From contig NC_134705.1 of the NCBI RefSeq assembly GCF_043290135.1, positions 58,530,771 through 58,594,770 of the forward strand: a DNA stretch of 64,000 nucleotides. The letters are read 5' to 3'. Of this stretch, positions 52,840-63,681 are shown in pieces. Both the position numbers and the translations under genes were made by a program. Position 1 is the first letter of the stretch. Every line of letters begins with the position of its first letter. Source of the stretch: Rhipicephalus microplus (taxonomy: Eukaryota > Arthropoda > Arachnida > Ixodida > Ixodidae). Below the pieces are notes generated by a model, which was given only the letters and a program-made list of their open reading frames with translations, was not told the DNA's origin and did no database searches.

Positions 52840-54095
52840 TAAAAAAAAGTACTGTCATATCTATACAACGTTAAGTTATATTTAGCTTGCTTGGTTATTG
52901 CGTCTTCCTGTGACAATAGCAGCAAAGTGCGGCCCTTTACACCGATTGACAACTCACCTATAGCTGGTGTGATATACGATGTAGACATCGCGATTCCCCA
53001 CGCTGACTTGCTTACTCTCATCAAACCGGCGAATGAGGGTACTGTCATCACTCAGGTACACCACCTTGGGAAGTCACGATGTGTGAAACTGGTCTTCAAA
53101 GGCGATTGCACACCATCCCATGTCAAAGTGGGACATTGTTGACATCCTTTTCAGCCTTTTGTGCAAAGACCACTTTAATGCCACCAGCGCTTTAAGCTAT
53201 GTCTCGTCAAGGGCGTATGCCCGAACTCGCTACGGTGCCCCCGGTGCGCAGAGCCCCATTCGGAAGATGCGTGTCAGTCTGCATTTCTTAAATGCGGTAA
53301 CTGTAATGGCTCACACACTGCCTCATCGAAAGGCTGCCCTCGAATTAAGAAGTAACGCACGGTGCTTAAGCAAATGGTCACAGACAATTCGACCCACAGG
53401 GATGTTGCCGAAACAGTCCGGCGTCGGCAGCGGCGTCGGTGCCTTCGTTTGACCTCAAAGACTGCGGAAGCTCGAAACGACAGCCACCTCTACTAAAGCA
53501 CCATTAAGTCAAACCACAACAGGACCGACAAATTCAAAGACTTCGGAGAGGACTATCTCTACAGAGCAATGGCCTATTCTTCCAAATCATCCGCTAACCA
53601 TAGAACGTCAGCAGACCACGCCCTCTCAGGGTCTTCACCAACCACTGATGACACACATATTAAAAATGGCAAAGTCATAACTATGCTTTGTTCTCTCATG
53701 GATGCCATCCGGGAGACCTTGTTGGACATGAAGACAACGTCTGCTCGAAGCGCTCTGAAAGTACTGGACGCCTTAAGCCCAGTACTTATATCGCTCGAGT
53801 AGAAATATGGCTAACGATCACCATCATTTCTAAGAAGTCAAGGAAGCATCCATCATTCAGTGCAACTCCAGAGGACTAAAACCGCGTCTTTTCGGACTTT
53901 CGTCAGTTAGTGTGCGTCAACATATTCCAAGTCATCAGCACTTGTGAACCCAACGCGTGTGTGAGCTCTCCTTTCTCTCATTTTTTTCTCCATCTTTGAA
54001 ACTCCCTCATCCCTATCCCCAGTGTAGGGCAGCATACCGGTCGCTCTAGACTGGATAACATCCCTGCCTTTCCTTTCCTTCCTGTTTCTTCCTTT
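52840..54095 (+). mobile_element. Decayed LINE (LINE D): gag, ORF2 start and 3' tail
   Basis: Gag fragments: VIYDVDIAIPHADLLTLIKP and VTQVHHLGKSRCVKLVFKGD-like sequence (52900-53115), then in shifted frame two zinc-knuckle remnants (CPRCAEPHSEDAC, CGNCNGSHTASSKGC) and a basic tract (RRRQRRRC) near 53230-53450. Near 53850 an ORF2 start reads SIIQCNSRGLKPRLF, like the IIQWNCRGL start of LINE endonucleases. From about 53990 it passes directly into a 3' tail (CCCCAGTGTAGGGCAGCATA, CCTGCCTTTCC). Nearly all of ORF2 is therefore deleted. Confidence 0.6.
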
Positions 54096-55560
54096 GAACG
54101 TTGACTATTATAACCGAAGGTGCTCTTTCGATGATCAGTGGGCAGTGCTGGACCTTACATTGGTTGAACAGGCTGTGATTGGTGCGAATTTCACGGCGAC
54201 ATTAATTTCTTGCTTCTGCTAAGTTTCCCCTCCGCTGTTAACGCATTCACGGGAAAGTGAAAGTGTTTATTTCCGGAAACGCATCGTCGTAGTTTGGCGC
54301 TGTCAGCCAACGTGTGGCGTCGTCCACATAAAGCGCACGAGGGCCTGAGTGTTGATTGCACGTCTAGATAAGCTCAACAGGCATGTGGAGTGCGCAGATT
54401 GACCGTTTGAGCAATAAAAACCAAGGCCCTGGAAGCGGGTCGCGCAGTTTGTTATCAATGGTGGCATGGTTGAGTGAACTTTTCAGGGAACAAAGTTTGT
54501 CTAAGCAAAGTATCGCGAAAGGCTACAGCGCACATAAACCTGGATGAAAAAACGACACACAAGACCATAGGCGTAAATCACGGAGCAGTGAGGGGGTACG
54601 TGCCCCCCCCCCCCTTGCGTTCAGGCTGGGAAGAGGGGTCACCCACTGGGGAGAAATTCGGTCTTGTTAACAAGACTATCGGCAATATTCTGCGCGAAGT
54701 GAAAAAAGGAAGAGCAGTGGCGCTTTGCGTCGCAAGTGTCCATCGCTCCCCTGAGGTTCAGCTTTAGAACAACATACATTTTAATTACTTGACAGTCAAG
54801 TAGAGCGCATTCAAGATTTCTGAAAGGCTGAATATTTGTTCGCGTGTTGTTTTAGCATGTGTTTTAAATGTGTTGAATGCCCCTCAGCTGCGTGCGACAA
54901 TGGAAATCGCAAAAGCCACTCGACCAATCTTAAGAGAAACAAATAGAACAATGTAATCACTCGAGCACAGACCCTATGGCTGCTTTTCAGTTTTATTTCA
55001 AAGCAGGATTTGATGCTCGCGTAAGTGAAAATACAACCCATATTTTAAAAAAATGCGGTAGCTATGACATCATTGAGTCCTCACATTTCAATTTTACTGG
55101 ATTTACGCTACTGCACAGGACATACTGAACTACAACTGATACCTGAATACGTGTGTGTCGATGCGCTGTTTTGTGTTTGTCCTTCATACCTGTATATGTG
55201 CGTTGTAGCCTTTCATGATGCAATACTAACTAACCCACAAGCCACCAATCCTCAGCTGCAGAACACAGTCGCTATCTTAGCATATGTGTCATCGAGCCGA
55301 AAGAAACTAATGGAGGCTTCAACAAGACGAAGAGGGATAACAGCTGAAGTCGTTGTACAGTAATCAAAAGTTTCGGCTTCGATTTCAACTGAATTGTGAT
55401 GTTTTCAGACACCACATCATACTGAGTGCTTTTACATTTTTTTTCAGTGAAAGAATTTTATGAACCACTCCAGCAGACGTGAAGGCGGTGATTACGAGCA
55501 CTACCGAAATCTGAAATAAATATTAGTCGTTTTTCTGAATAAACTTGCAGCTCCAATAAC
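54096..55560. other. Non-coding stretch
   Basis: No gene is supported. A 12-base C-run (54603-54614) follows an AATCACGGAGCAGTGAGGGG motif. The rest is AT-rich. Confidence 0.45.
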
Positions 55561-55570
55561 ATGTCTTCAT

Positions 55571-56475
55571 TTTTATCATCATCAGCTTGACTACACCCAC
55601 TGCAGGGCAAAGGCCTCGCCCATGTTTTCCCAATCAAACCCGACCCATGTTCTGTGCTGCCACTTTATACGTGCAGACTTCTTAATCTCATCTTCCCACC
55701 CAAATTTCTGTCTCCCTCTCACTACAAGTATTACTACATAGGCTTCGATGATGCATGACTACTGAAGTCTCCACCGAATCAAATGCCTTCTTGTATTCTA
55801 TCAAGGCTATGTATGTATAGTGGTTGGGTGTATTCTGAGCATTTCCCCGTCACCTGAATAATAGTCTGAATATGGTCTATTCTTGAGTAGCCTGAACGAA
55901 ATACTGCTGGGTTGTTTTGTTAATCGAACTCAAATGACGTATTAATTGCACTGGCTAATATTTTTGTTAATAGCTTGCTGACAACGGACAGTAAGCTGAT
56001 CTGACTGCAATTTTTCAAGTCCTCTCAATCCCCTTTCTTATGGATGATGATGTTGGCTATCTTCCAAGATTGTGGTAACCGTCCCGTCAAGAGACACCTC
56101 GTATATAGGGTGGCCAGATATTCTAACAGAATCTCTCCACCTTCTTCAACAGGCCTGATATCACATTATCCCCACCAGCGGGTTTGCCTCTTCGAAAGAC
56201 CTCTGGGGCCTTCTTTATTTCCCCTGTCGTTACTGGAAGGATGCCAGATTCCTCTCGGCTATTACTGATTACGATATCAAACTGGTGGTCTCGGCTGCTG
56301 TACATATCTCCATAAAACTTCTCCGCAACCTTAACTATCCCATTCATATCGGTTGTCACCTTGCCTTCCTTGTCCCTCAATGCAAACATCTGATTTTCGC
56401 CTATGCACAGTTCTGCCTTCACAGCTTTCAGGCTTCTTACGCCCTTTACGTCAAGCTTCATTTCACGCATTAGGC
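55571..56475 (-). mobile_element. RTE-clade LINE fragment
   Basis: On the minus strand: REMKLDVKGVRSLKAVKAEL, GKVTTDMNGIVKVAEKFYGD and ILPVTTGEIKKA (56470-56210), then in other frames SWKIANIIIHKKGD, ISLLSVVSKLLTKILA and FRSGYSRIDHIQTI. These are RT motifs in the RTE style. An internal deletion joins this to the typical 3' end with GGCCTTTGCCCTGCAGTGGG and a GATGAT tail (55690-55571). Several frameshifts and stops. Inactive. Confidence 0.7.
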
Positions 56476-57412
56476 GTGCTTCATGCCTGAAGGTAAAGGA
56501 AGAATCATCTGAAAAAAATGGTACTAACCATTATCACCGCCTTTAATCTGCTGGAAATTGACCTGTATATCAAAGTAAACTAACGCTGTAAACCTATGTT
56601 TAAAGACCATGTGCCTCGAAAAAAACATAATTTTGGCATATTTAAGTCCATATGATGCATAAATTCACAGTTCAATGAGGGGTGGTTCAACCCAAGAAAT
56701 CTCCCTTGAGGCATCGATCCTGAACACGCCAACGCGCACAGAGTAGAGACACACAGAAGTACATACCCGTGATGTAAGTAACGTGGTAGCACTTCAAGTA
56801 TTGCGGGCAAGCACCCCCAGTTAGGTGAAGGTGATTTTTCCTTCGCCTGAATTCAAAACCAGGGTAATATTCCATAGGAGGTAGGGTCAACGTAGGAGAA
56901 GACCTGAAAACTGCTTTCTAAGTTACGTCTAAGCGTCTCAAACAGCGCAGTGAAGTCGACTGTTCCTTCCGAGGAGAAATATTGAGTTTCATAGGGTTAC
57001 AGGAAGGCCACCCGAGCTATGACGAAGGTCAAGCTTAGAGCTGATCCGTAGTCATTGTAGAACGAGTGGTAAGAAAGTACGGCACAATGCCTACTTAGAG
57101 GTAAAACATGAGCCTCGCATGCAAAAGGTCTGTGGTTCCGATCCCACTGTCGGATAACTTCTTAGCGGATTAAAAAAACGTGTCATGATGAAATTTGCAT
57201 AAAAAGAAAGAAAAAAGCTTTAGGGTGCAGCCTCACTGGCGACCACAGCCGGTTATGCACTCCCTCACCAGAGCGGGTTTGGCCACCATGTTGCAATATT
57301 TGGCCACTTTGAGTTCAAAGATTGCGCATGGTTTTCGCTAGTCCTTATTTTCATAACAAAATGTGTTGCTCTCATTTCGGTATAATCCCAAATAAAATAT
57401 TATTCAGCTGAT
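56476..57412. other. Non-coding stretch with a tRNA-like remnant
   Basis: At 57090-57165 a + strand sequence with GCCTCGCATGCAAAAGGTCT and B-box GTGGTTCCGATCCCAC resembles a tRNA-derived SINE head. Nothing else is recognised. Confidence 0.4.
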
Positions 57413-57630
57413 GAAATAAAAAAAAAGTACAGCATAACCACGGGGTGAATGATGTTGAGTGGGTCGAAGCGTCTGTCTGTCAGTCTGTTTGTCTGTCCAT
57501 CCATCCCCTCCGTTCATGTGTGCGTCCTTCTGTCCGTACGTCCATCCACCTGTTTGACTGTTTGTCTGATACTGCCGGTTACGCCTGACGCAGTACAAGG
57601 TTAGAACAAGAGGAACTTCGCCCCTAATAA
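57413..57630 (+). repeat. Composite tick repeat 'CCATCCG', short copy D
   Basis: Starts with an A-run and ACAGCATAACCACGGGGTGA, carries a short CTGTCTGTCCATCC core and ends GAACTTCGCCCCTAATAAAA. Most of the family interior is missing. Confidence 0.55.
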
Positions 57631-57779
57631 AAGCACGTTTGAAAGTCACGCGCAACCTTTGAACTGGTGAGGTCATGCATGCGCTCCCGTGTTTCATGTC
57701 ATGTTGAGGGCGACTGTACGTCGGCGTGAAATGAAACCCGAACAGCGGTAAGCCTTGCGAATCGCATATTGCCGCGTGC

Positions 57780-58560
57780 CATCACCCCGGACCGCTGAGC
57801 AGCCCTCCGATTTGACATGTCCACGGTGATGACCGGATGGCACGGACTGTACCATCGCTAATGCTTGCCGCTGTTCGGGTGTTATTTGACACCGATAGTA
57901 CATCCAACACACGTGGTTTCCTAGAGCCTAAAGTTATCTAAAAACTGCAGCTTGTCATTAACAAGAAGCTCGTCGGTAAACTTGAGCCCTTGTCCAAGTA
58001 CTTGAAAAGCATTGAAAAACATTGTGACACGTGCTGAATAGGCCTTATCTTGCTTTTGTTTTTAAACAAAAAAAAGTCGACAGATCTAACTGTGCGTATA
58101 CAACCCTTGTCCTTAGGCAAGCCGGTTTCCAGCTCTAGGTCATTGTCTGCTAAGAAGATATTGCACAACACAGGTGCCACACGCGAATCTATACAAATAA
58201 CTTCCTTTTGTACAAACAACTCATCTTGAAAAGAAATTACCAATGCCCCATGATAAAGTTGCAGCAAAGCTAGAAAACTATGCCCCGGAACCCCAGCATT
58301 GTTGATAAAGGACACAGACCCATTCTTTTCTGTGCACGGCGGGACTCTCATAAGTAACGCCCTGTGTGGTAAAGACTGAAAAACTTCGTCGTCGATGCAG
58401 AAAGATGTCATGAATGTTGATGTAATCAAGAAACGAACTTATGTCACCAGAATTCTTTGCAATAAGTAGTCATCCATCTCAAGAGTGTTAAACTGTTTCA
58501 TTGGGTATCGACTAACCAATGGCTTCCTTGCATTATTTATTATCACGATGGTCCCAAATG
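57780..58560 (-). pseudogene. Penelope-like reverse transcriptase fragment
   Basis: On the minus strand: YPMKQFNTLEMDDYL near 58500, then VSFINNAGVPGHSFLALLQL, LVISFQDELFVQKEVICIDS and RVAPVLCNIFLADND (58330-58130), SVDFFLF at the catalytic box, KYLDKGS, then in another frame LKFTDELLVNDKLQFLDN and HVCWMYYRCQ. Penelope-like RTs carry ICIGSxVAPxL, a RYVDDFL-type box and LQFLDL. Here the catalytic Asp pair has become VDFF, and frameshifts are present, so it is inactive. No GIY-YIG nuclease is seen. Confidence 0.65.
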
Positions 58561-59145
58561 GCGTCTGCGCTTTGTAAGTTTCAACATTAAAAACGCGGAC
58601 AATTTCTCATTTGCGCTCACTAGTGCACTTCACTAGTTTACTCAACCCGTGATAATTGCACGACACGGCCAGAGATTTCACCTTGGCGTGGCACGCTCAA
58701 ACATTTGTGAAGTTCTTCAGCAGAGCCTGTGAGCGTATATTGCGTGGGAGTTTCGGAAGCTGAACACTGGTTGAATTAAAGGCATCTGGAAATTTTCGCG
58801 CAAGCACACAGGGACACAGAAAGGAAGACAAACAGGCGCCCGTTTGTCTTCCTTTCTGTGTCCCTCTGTGTTTGCGCAAAAATTTTAAGATGGATATGTT
58901 CCAACTAGGCCGAATCGCAGTTTTGCTTGAATTAAAGTAAGCAACGAATGCGCGCTCGTACGTCTTTATCGTATACGATCGTCTTCGTTCTGTGCCTACC
59001 ATTTCCATTACAGCTATGCACCAACCAGCCCGTCAGCATACGTTATTCTGATGGTTTTCCTGTAATACACCCAACTAGTCTTACATGTACCGAGAATGCG
59101 ACTTCTTCTGCTCTTGCCTTACAACTTCTCCCTTTTTCTGCGTAG
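58561..59145. other. Flank and acceptor of the sulfotransferase exon
   Basis: Contains the long hairpin at 58790-58886. It ends with a pyrimidine-rich acceptor (TTCTCCCTTTTTCTGCGTAG, 59126-59145) directly before the ATG at 59146. No other exon is identified. Confidence 0.5.
58790..58886. repeat. Long hairpin, ~45-bp arms
   Basis: Left arm AAATTTTCGCGCAAGCACAC plus AGGGACACAGAAAGGAAGAC and AAACAGGC; the right arm is its near-perfect reverse complement with a minimal loop at GCGC. Only about three mismatches. Confidence 0.85.
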
Positions 59146-59321
59146 ATGTCGGTGCGGCCACTGACTCGCGTGATCGAGGGCATGCTCTGGAGCCACTATT
59201 TTCCCGAGCAGTGCGTTCGATCGGCTCTCGCCTACGAGCCGCTGCCAGGTGACGTGTTCGTCGTCAGCTACCCCAAGTGTGGAACCACCTGGCTGCAGTA
59301 CATCGTCTACAACATATACAG
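59146..59321 (+). CDS. Cytosolic sulfotransferase, first coding exon
   Basis: 58 complete codons from the ATG at 59146, plus two bases, to the donor CAG|GTACAT at 59321/59322. Residues 42-49 are YPKCGTTW, the 5'-phosphosulfate-binding loop of PAPS-dependent sulfotransferases (Lys44 contacts the cofactor). PGDVFVVS before it is the first beta strand. The family transfers sulfuryl groups from PAPS to hydroxyl or amine groups of small molecules in the cytosol, and tick members have been linked to biogenic amines. The exon ends in phase 2 (AG), which joins the T of 63529 to give Ser, then GGVPPRNR. The start follows the acceptor directly, so the 5' UTR lies in an earlier exon. Full-length proteins are about 290-300 residues. 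Confidence 0.9.
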
Positions 59322-59422
59322 GTACATGAGACACACTCACTAATCCCACTAGCGCGGTGACGCTTCGTTCGACCTGTGTAGAATATAGACAGATACATTA
59401 GTATGCTAAGTGACGGGGCGTG

Positions 59423-59475
59423 CAAAAAAATTACGGCATATTCACGGGGTGAATGATGATGAATGGGTGAAGCTC
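59423..59475 (+). repeat. Composite repeat 'CCATCCG', 5' fragment E
   Basis: An A-run followed by TTACGGCATATTCACGGGGT and GAATGATGAT, the start of the family, then an abrupt end near GAAGCTCCGGAG. Confidence 0.45.
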
Positions 59476-59589
59476 CGGAGGGATTCATCGGTAAACTGTG
59501 AATCTTCCGTGTAATTCGCCTCGCCCAGTCGATCATCATGTAAAGACGTGAGAAACGCTGTGTGTGTATATACACAAATCAACTTTTAT

Positions 59590-59998
59590 TTTTTCTTAGA
59601 CGATGGATGGCTTGCAATGTCCCTTCATTATGACGGCTTTATGGTCTGTGAAATGAAGGGAGAGCGGTTCCTGTATGGGTTGCAGTGGGCAATTTGCAAA
59701 TACTAGGTCTATGCATGTTCCTCGGATCGTGATAGGTTTCATATGGTCAAACGATATACGTCTGAGTGCATATCTAGAAGCCATATGTTGGATAAGCCAA
59801 TTATTGTCTATGATAGCCACGTTAAAGTCTCCAAGTAGTACAAATGGTCCATTCTTGTATTTGTTCTCATAATTTCGTAACGCAGTGTCTATGAATGTCT
59901 TGATGTTCCCGGTCGACAGGTTGGGTGCGAGGTACATGGTCATGAGGACGATTCCAGAGTCAAAGAGTTTGATGGCTGCATATTCTCCGCACTAAATC
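59590..59998 (-). pseudogene. Endonuclease/exonuclease/phosphatase-domain fragment
   Basis: On the minus strand an open frame follows a TAG near 59998: CGEYAAIKLFDSGIVLMTMY, LAPNLSTGN, FVLLGDFNVAII, ITIRGTCIDLVFANCPLQ and LHFTDHKAVI, with stop at 59596. GDFN, CIDLVF and TDH are the last three motifs of the EEP nuclease fold; the N-terminal half is missing. Similar domains occur fused to tick PIF1/Helitron-like (Helentron) proteins and in LINEs. No RT or helicase is adjacent. The stop codon is followed at once by AATAAA (within AAAAAATAAAAG), so it may be the 3' terminus of a transposon or retrocopied gene. Confidence 0.55.
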
Positions 59999-60114
59999 GA
60001 ACGATTGCCTTCAACCAATGACACGCGCCATATGTGACATCATTCCTATTTTATAAGATCTCGCGTCTTTCATCAACTACAAGTACCGCTTTCTAGTTTA
60101 TAACATGTTGCATC

Positions 60115-60355
60115 TTTTCATCATCAGCTACAAGTACCACCATCTAGTAAACACTACAAGAACTAAACGAGAGGTGGCTACATACAGGAGACGGTACCGC
60201 CATCTAGTGAACACTGCAAGAACTAAACTAGAGGTGGCTACATACAGGGGACGGTACCGCCATCTAGTGAACACTGCAAGAACTAAACTAGAGGTGGCTA
60301 CATACAGGCTACAGGGGACGCACAGCCCACGCTCTAAGGAGCTTCGCCCCTAAAA
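60115..60355 (+). repeat. Composite repeat F with three 60-bp tandem units
   Basis: Three units of exactly 60 bp start at about 60131, 60191 and 60251 (GTACCGCCATCTAGTGAACA, CTGCAAGAACTAAACTAGAG, GTGGCTACATACAGGGGACG). The last two are almost identical. It ends AAGGAGCTTCGCCCCTAAAA like the other composite copies. The unit corresponds to the family segment ACCGCCATCCAGCGGACATT, GGACTAAACGAGAGGTGG. The copy has thus amplified a different internal segment. Confidence 0.7.
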
Positions 60356-61612
60356 GGGACACGAGAGAGAAGTCATGCAGGACAGCGCGAATGCCGTGTG
60401 TTGTCCTTGCTGTGTGCTGGCGCTTGTCTTGGCGTTCATCTTGTGTTCGAGTTTTCGAGCCCTGTCTTTGAACATGAATATCTACCAACTAGCTCACCCT
60501 TTTCTTTCTTACCCTAAACATTTCTTATGACAGAAAAGTTCATGTTGCTCGTCGACGGAAAATGGTGATCACACGTCTATGCGCCCAGCAGTGCCCTTAA
60601 TTGAAGGATTCTCAATGCCTCTAGGGCCACAGTGAGAGGCGTGAGAATTGCATGATAACTTGAGAATCTGCACACACCCTATGCTGAATGTCGAATGGCT
60701 ACATATATAGAAGAAACAGGCAAATCACTGAATACTACAATGCCTCGTGTCGGTGTGCCTTATCTACACGCAGACATCGTGCGTTCATGTTCTTCGTAAA
60801 ACAATTTTTTTATTCCATTGTACTGATATGCATAGGCTTACTGACATTGTTTCATTGGTCAGAAAACAGGGCTTATAGACGGCCCATTTCTTATTTGGCA
60901 CACACAGAACTTTTGTGTATCATCATCAGCGTGACTGGGTAGCATCATCAACCCAGCCATGCGATCGCTGTGACCACCTGTGAACTTCTTCATCCCTTAT
61001 ACCCAGCTAACTTTCTGCCCCTCCCTCGCGTGTTTACTTCTCTTGGAATCAAGTCTGTTGCTCTTAAAGGCCAGCAGTTATCTTGCCTACGCGTACGTGC
61101 TCTGCGCATGCGCGTTTCTTCTGGTTCTCATCTTGTCATTTCAAGTTACTTCTATCATTCTTGTTCCCACTGCTCGCTGTGTCATCCACAATTTAAGTTG
61201 AAATCTATTTCTAAGCATCCACGTTTCTTCTCCATCGGTAAGTACCGGTAAGATGCAGCTGTTACGTACACTATTTCTCTTGTGTGATAGTGGCAGACTA
61301 AACTATTCATGATATCAAAATGCCTGCCAAATGTGCTTCACCGCTACATTTTTTTTCACATACTTGAATCTCACCATAGTTCGGTTCCGTGGTCACCACC
61401 TGTCGTAAATAGACGTATTCCCTTGCCACTCCCAGTGACTCGCTACTTATCGCAATGTGTTGTCCCGCAGGGGACAGGGCGTGCAGAGATATTGCGCCGT
61501 ACCATAGTCACCTGTCGTCGTGCATCTCTTTATTTACGTTTTCCCTTACCCCCCGAGAAGTAACAGGCTAGAAACCCACTTTCGAGGCTGACCTCTCCAC
61601 CAGGCTCATTAA

Positions 61613-61965
61613 AGGGACACTGAAACGCTTTTTTTAAGCGAGATTATGGTGTCCTGATACGCAATTTTGTGCGGCGAACTCTAAAATAAAGTTGAAAATT
61701 TGCATAAATGAGCGAAAATAATTTTATTTTGCCGACAACAAGCAATAGGCTGCGCGGCCGCCATCGCTAGTCTCGCCGCCGCTGTAATTGGTCGAAGCTC
61801 CATGACGACACTGTCAGGAAGGTGAGGACAGCCGACTGCGCTCGCCGGCTGTCAATGCCGTGTTTGTGTTGAAATGAAGCATTTGCTGCGAGAATGGCGA
61901 GCTATGAAAGTCGGACCGGCTTCGCTTTACATCCGTACATGTTCGAGCCGGTTGCCACTTTTAGC
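61613..61965 (+). mobile_element. TTAA-flanked transposon left end, truncated
   Basis: TTAA (61609-61612) followed by AGGGACACTGAAACGC, a common arthropod transposon terminus. Further in lie CpG-rich sequence and an ATG frame MASYESRTGFALHPYMFEPV (61893 on). I see no matching right end, so it is probably a truncated DNA transposon, perhaps Kolobok-like. The small frame is only suggestive. Confidence 0.35.
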
Positions 61966-62387
61966 GTGTATCTACAAATCTGGCTCGTACCCACTGTGTG
62001 GGATTGGCCATTAAACCAGCGGTTATGAAAAAAACGAGTTTTTAAATTTTGTTCAATAAAAAATAATCATTCAGTCATTTAGAAAATATAAGAGTGGATA
62101 ATTATAAAGTGACTTACGAACAAAGTAGGTAAATAACTAATAATTTAAGGAGATAAATAGGTGGTAACTCCAAAGAACTAGAATTTCATTAGTTAAAAAA
62201 GAAGGAAAATGAACAAGCAAATCTTCGTGTGTCTCTGGGAAATTCGCAAACTGCTACGCAGACGCTGCTGTTGCTGTGGCCTAGAGAAGAAGCCCCATGG
62301 AAAAGGATATTTTCAGAATTTATTGATGCTGCACAGTAGCCATGCTTTTTCTTCTTTTCTGTCCCCCTCTCTTTCGCGGCCTCTGCC

Positions 62388-63110
62388 TTTTAGGGGCGAA
62401 GCTCCTTAAGGCGTGGCTTGTGCGTCCCTCATAGTACGAAACCACCAGTGGCACATACCCGAAATAGGTATAACATTTGACCTCCAAGGTGGTGCCGGTG
62501 AGAGATTTCTTCTGTGCGTTGTTTAACAATAAAAAATAGTGCTCAATGTACATGCCAATGGCTGCTAATGGGGAATGAGAGATGGGAGCATTCGGCTTTT
62601 AGTCAACGCGCATGCTGCGATCCCCATTATCAGCCACTGGCATGTACATTGAGCACTATCTGACAGGAAAACGTTGCTACGTTATACTCGCTGGGCGTAA
62701 CCTCCATGGTTTTAGAAAGGTTTAGCGAGCGTTGGGCCGCAGTGCCATGAATACAGTGTACTAGTATATACCATGAACTCAAGGTGGTTGAAGGTGGGAA
62801 GTAGACCCGAAGCGCAAGCCGTAAGAAAGTGTGCGTGTGCCACCTCTCGTTTAGTCCTTGGAATGTCCACTGAATGGCGGTGCTTCTATATGGGGAATAT
62901 ATGATAAAAAGATGCGAGATGGTGGGACTTGGAGTGTTCAATAGATGGACGAACGGACACACAGACAGATGCATGGATGGACGCATGAACGGACGCAGGG
63001 ACGGGCGCACGAACAGACGCATGGACGGTCACACAGACGGACGCATAGACGGACGAATGCTTCGCCCCGCTCTCCATCATTCACTCCGTGGATATGCTGC
63101 CATTTTTTTT
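62388..63110 (-). repeat. Composite tick repeat 'CCATCCG', copy C
   Basis: Reverse orientation: begins TTTTAGGGGCGAAGCTCCTT and ends GATATGCTGCCATTTTTTTT on +. The minisatellite core lies at about 62930-63060. It contains an inverted repeat, GTGCTCAATGTACATGCCAA (62541 on) against its complement near 62633-62665. Confidence 0.7.
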
Positions 63111-63528
63111 TTATCTTCGTCGCTGTGCAGTTGCGGTTAGGCTAAGTGTGAGGAACCATTTAAACGACATTTCACCTTCAGGGAAGAAACAATGTATACT
63201 ATCGGAATCAATTTTTCCATGAACATGACTAGGAAGACTTTCCGAAAATATGGTAAGGCTACCAAGTCGCCGAAAAATGTTTGCTCCACGGAATTCACTA
63301 GCAGCTTTCTAATCAGCGTGCATGTTTTTCTTTTTTTTTGCAAATAGACATTTGATGTGGTCACCGGGATAACTGGTACAGTTGGGTGGAATGAACTGAA
63401 TATATAGTGGATGTTTGGATGTTTTATCTTTTCATTGACTTAAATAATATTGCCTATTTTATACGCCTCATGTCTGCCCTTATTTCGGCCGTGAATAACG
63501 ACAGGATCAACTCGTTCTTTTTTCACAG

Positions 63529-63681
63529 TGGTGGAGTTCCTCCTCGGAACCGTGAGCAGTTCTGGGACAACACTCCCTTCCTGGAGATGCGAGGAGCCGA
63601 GCGCTCCATCCTCAGGAGCAAGCCCGGTGCCATCAAGACGCACCTGCCTTTCGACAGGCAGCCATACTCGCCGCAGGCCAA
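63529..63681 (+). CDS. Cytosolic sulfotransferase, second coding exon
   Basis: Acceptor TTTTTTCACAG at 63518-63528, donor CCAA|GTATGC at 63681/63682. The first base T completes the Ser codon from exon 1 (residue 59). The exon then reads GGVPPRNREQFWDNTPFLEM, RGAERSILRSKPGAIKTHLP and FDRQPYSPQAK. KTHLP carries the catalytic base His (about residue 97), and QAKY leads into the expected next exon (family: I-Y-V-x-RNPKD), which lies beyond the window. Both introns are phase 2. The gene is truncated by the window edge at about 109 residues of a ~295-residue protein. Confidence 0.9.

Larger units (their letters stand above)
59322..63528 (+). other. Sulfotransferase intron, 4.2 kb
   Basis: Bounded by GT at 59322 and AG at 63527-63528. 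It is filled with repeats: composite repeat pieces (59423, 60115, 62388), a minus-strand nuclease-like frame (59590-59998) and a TTAA-flanked transposon end (61613). The stretches 60360-61610, 61970-62387 and 63111-63510 show nothing recognisable. Confidence 0.8.
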
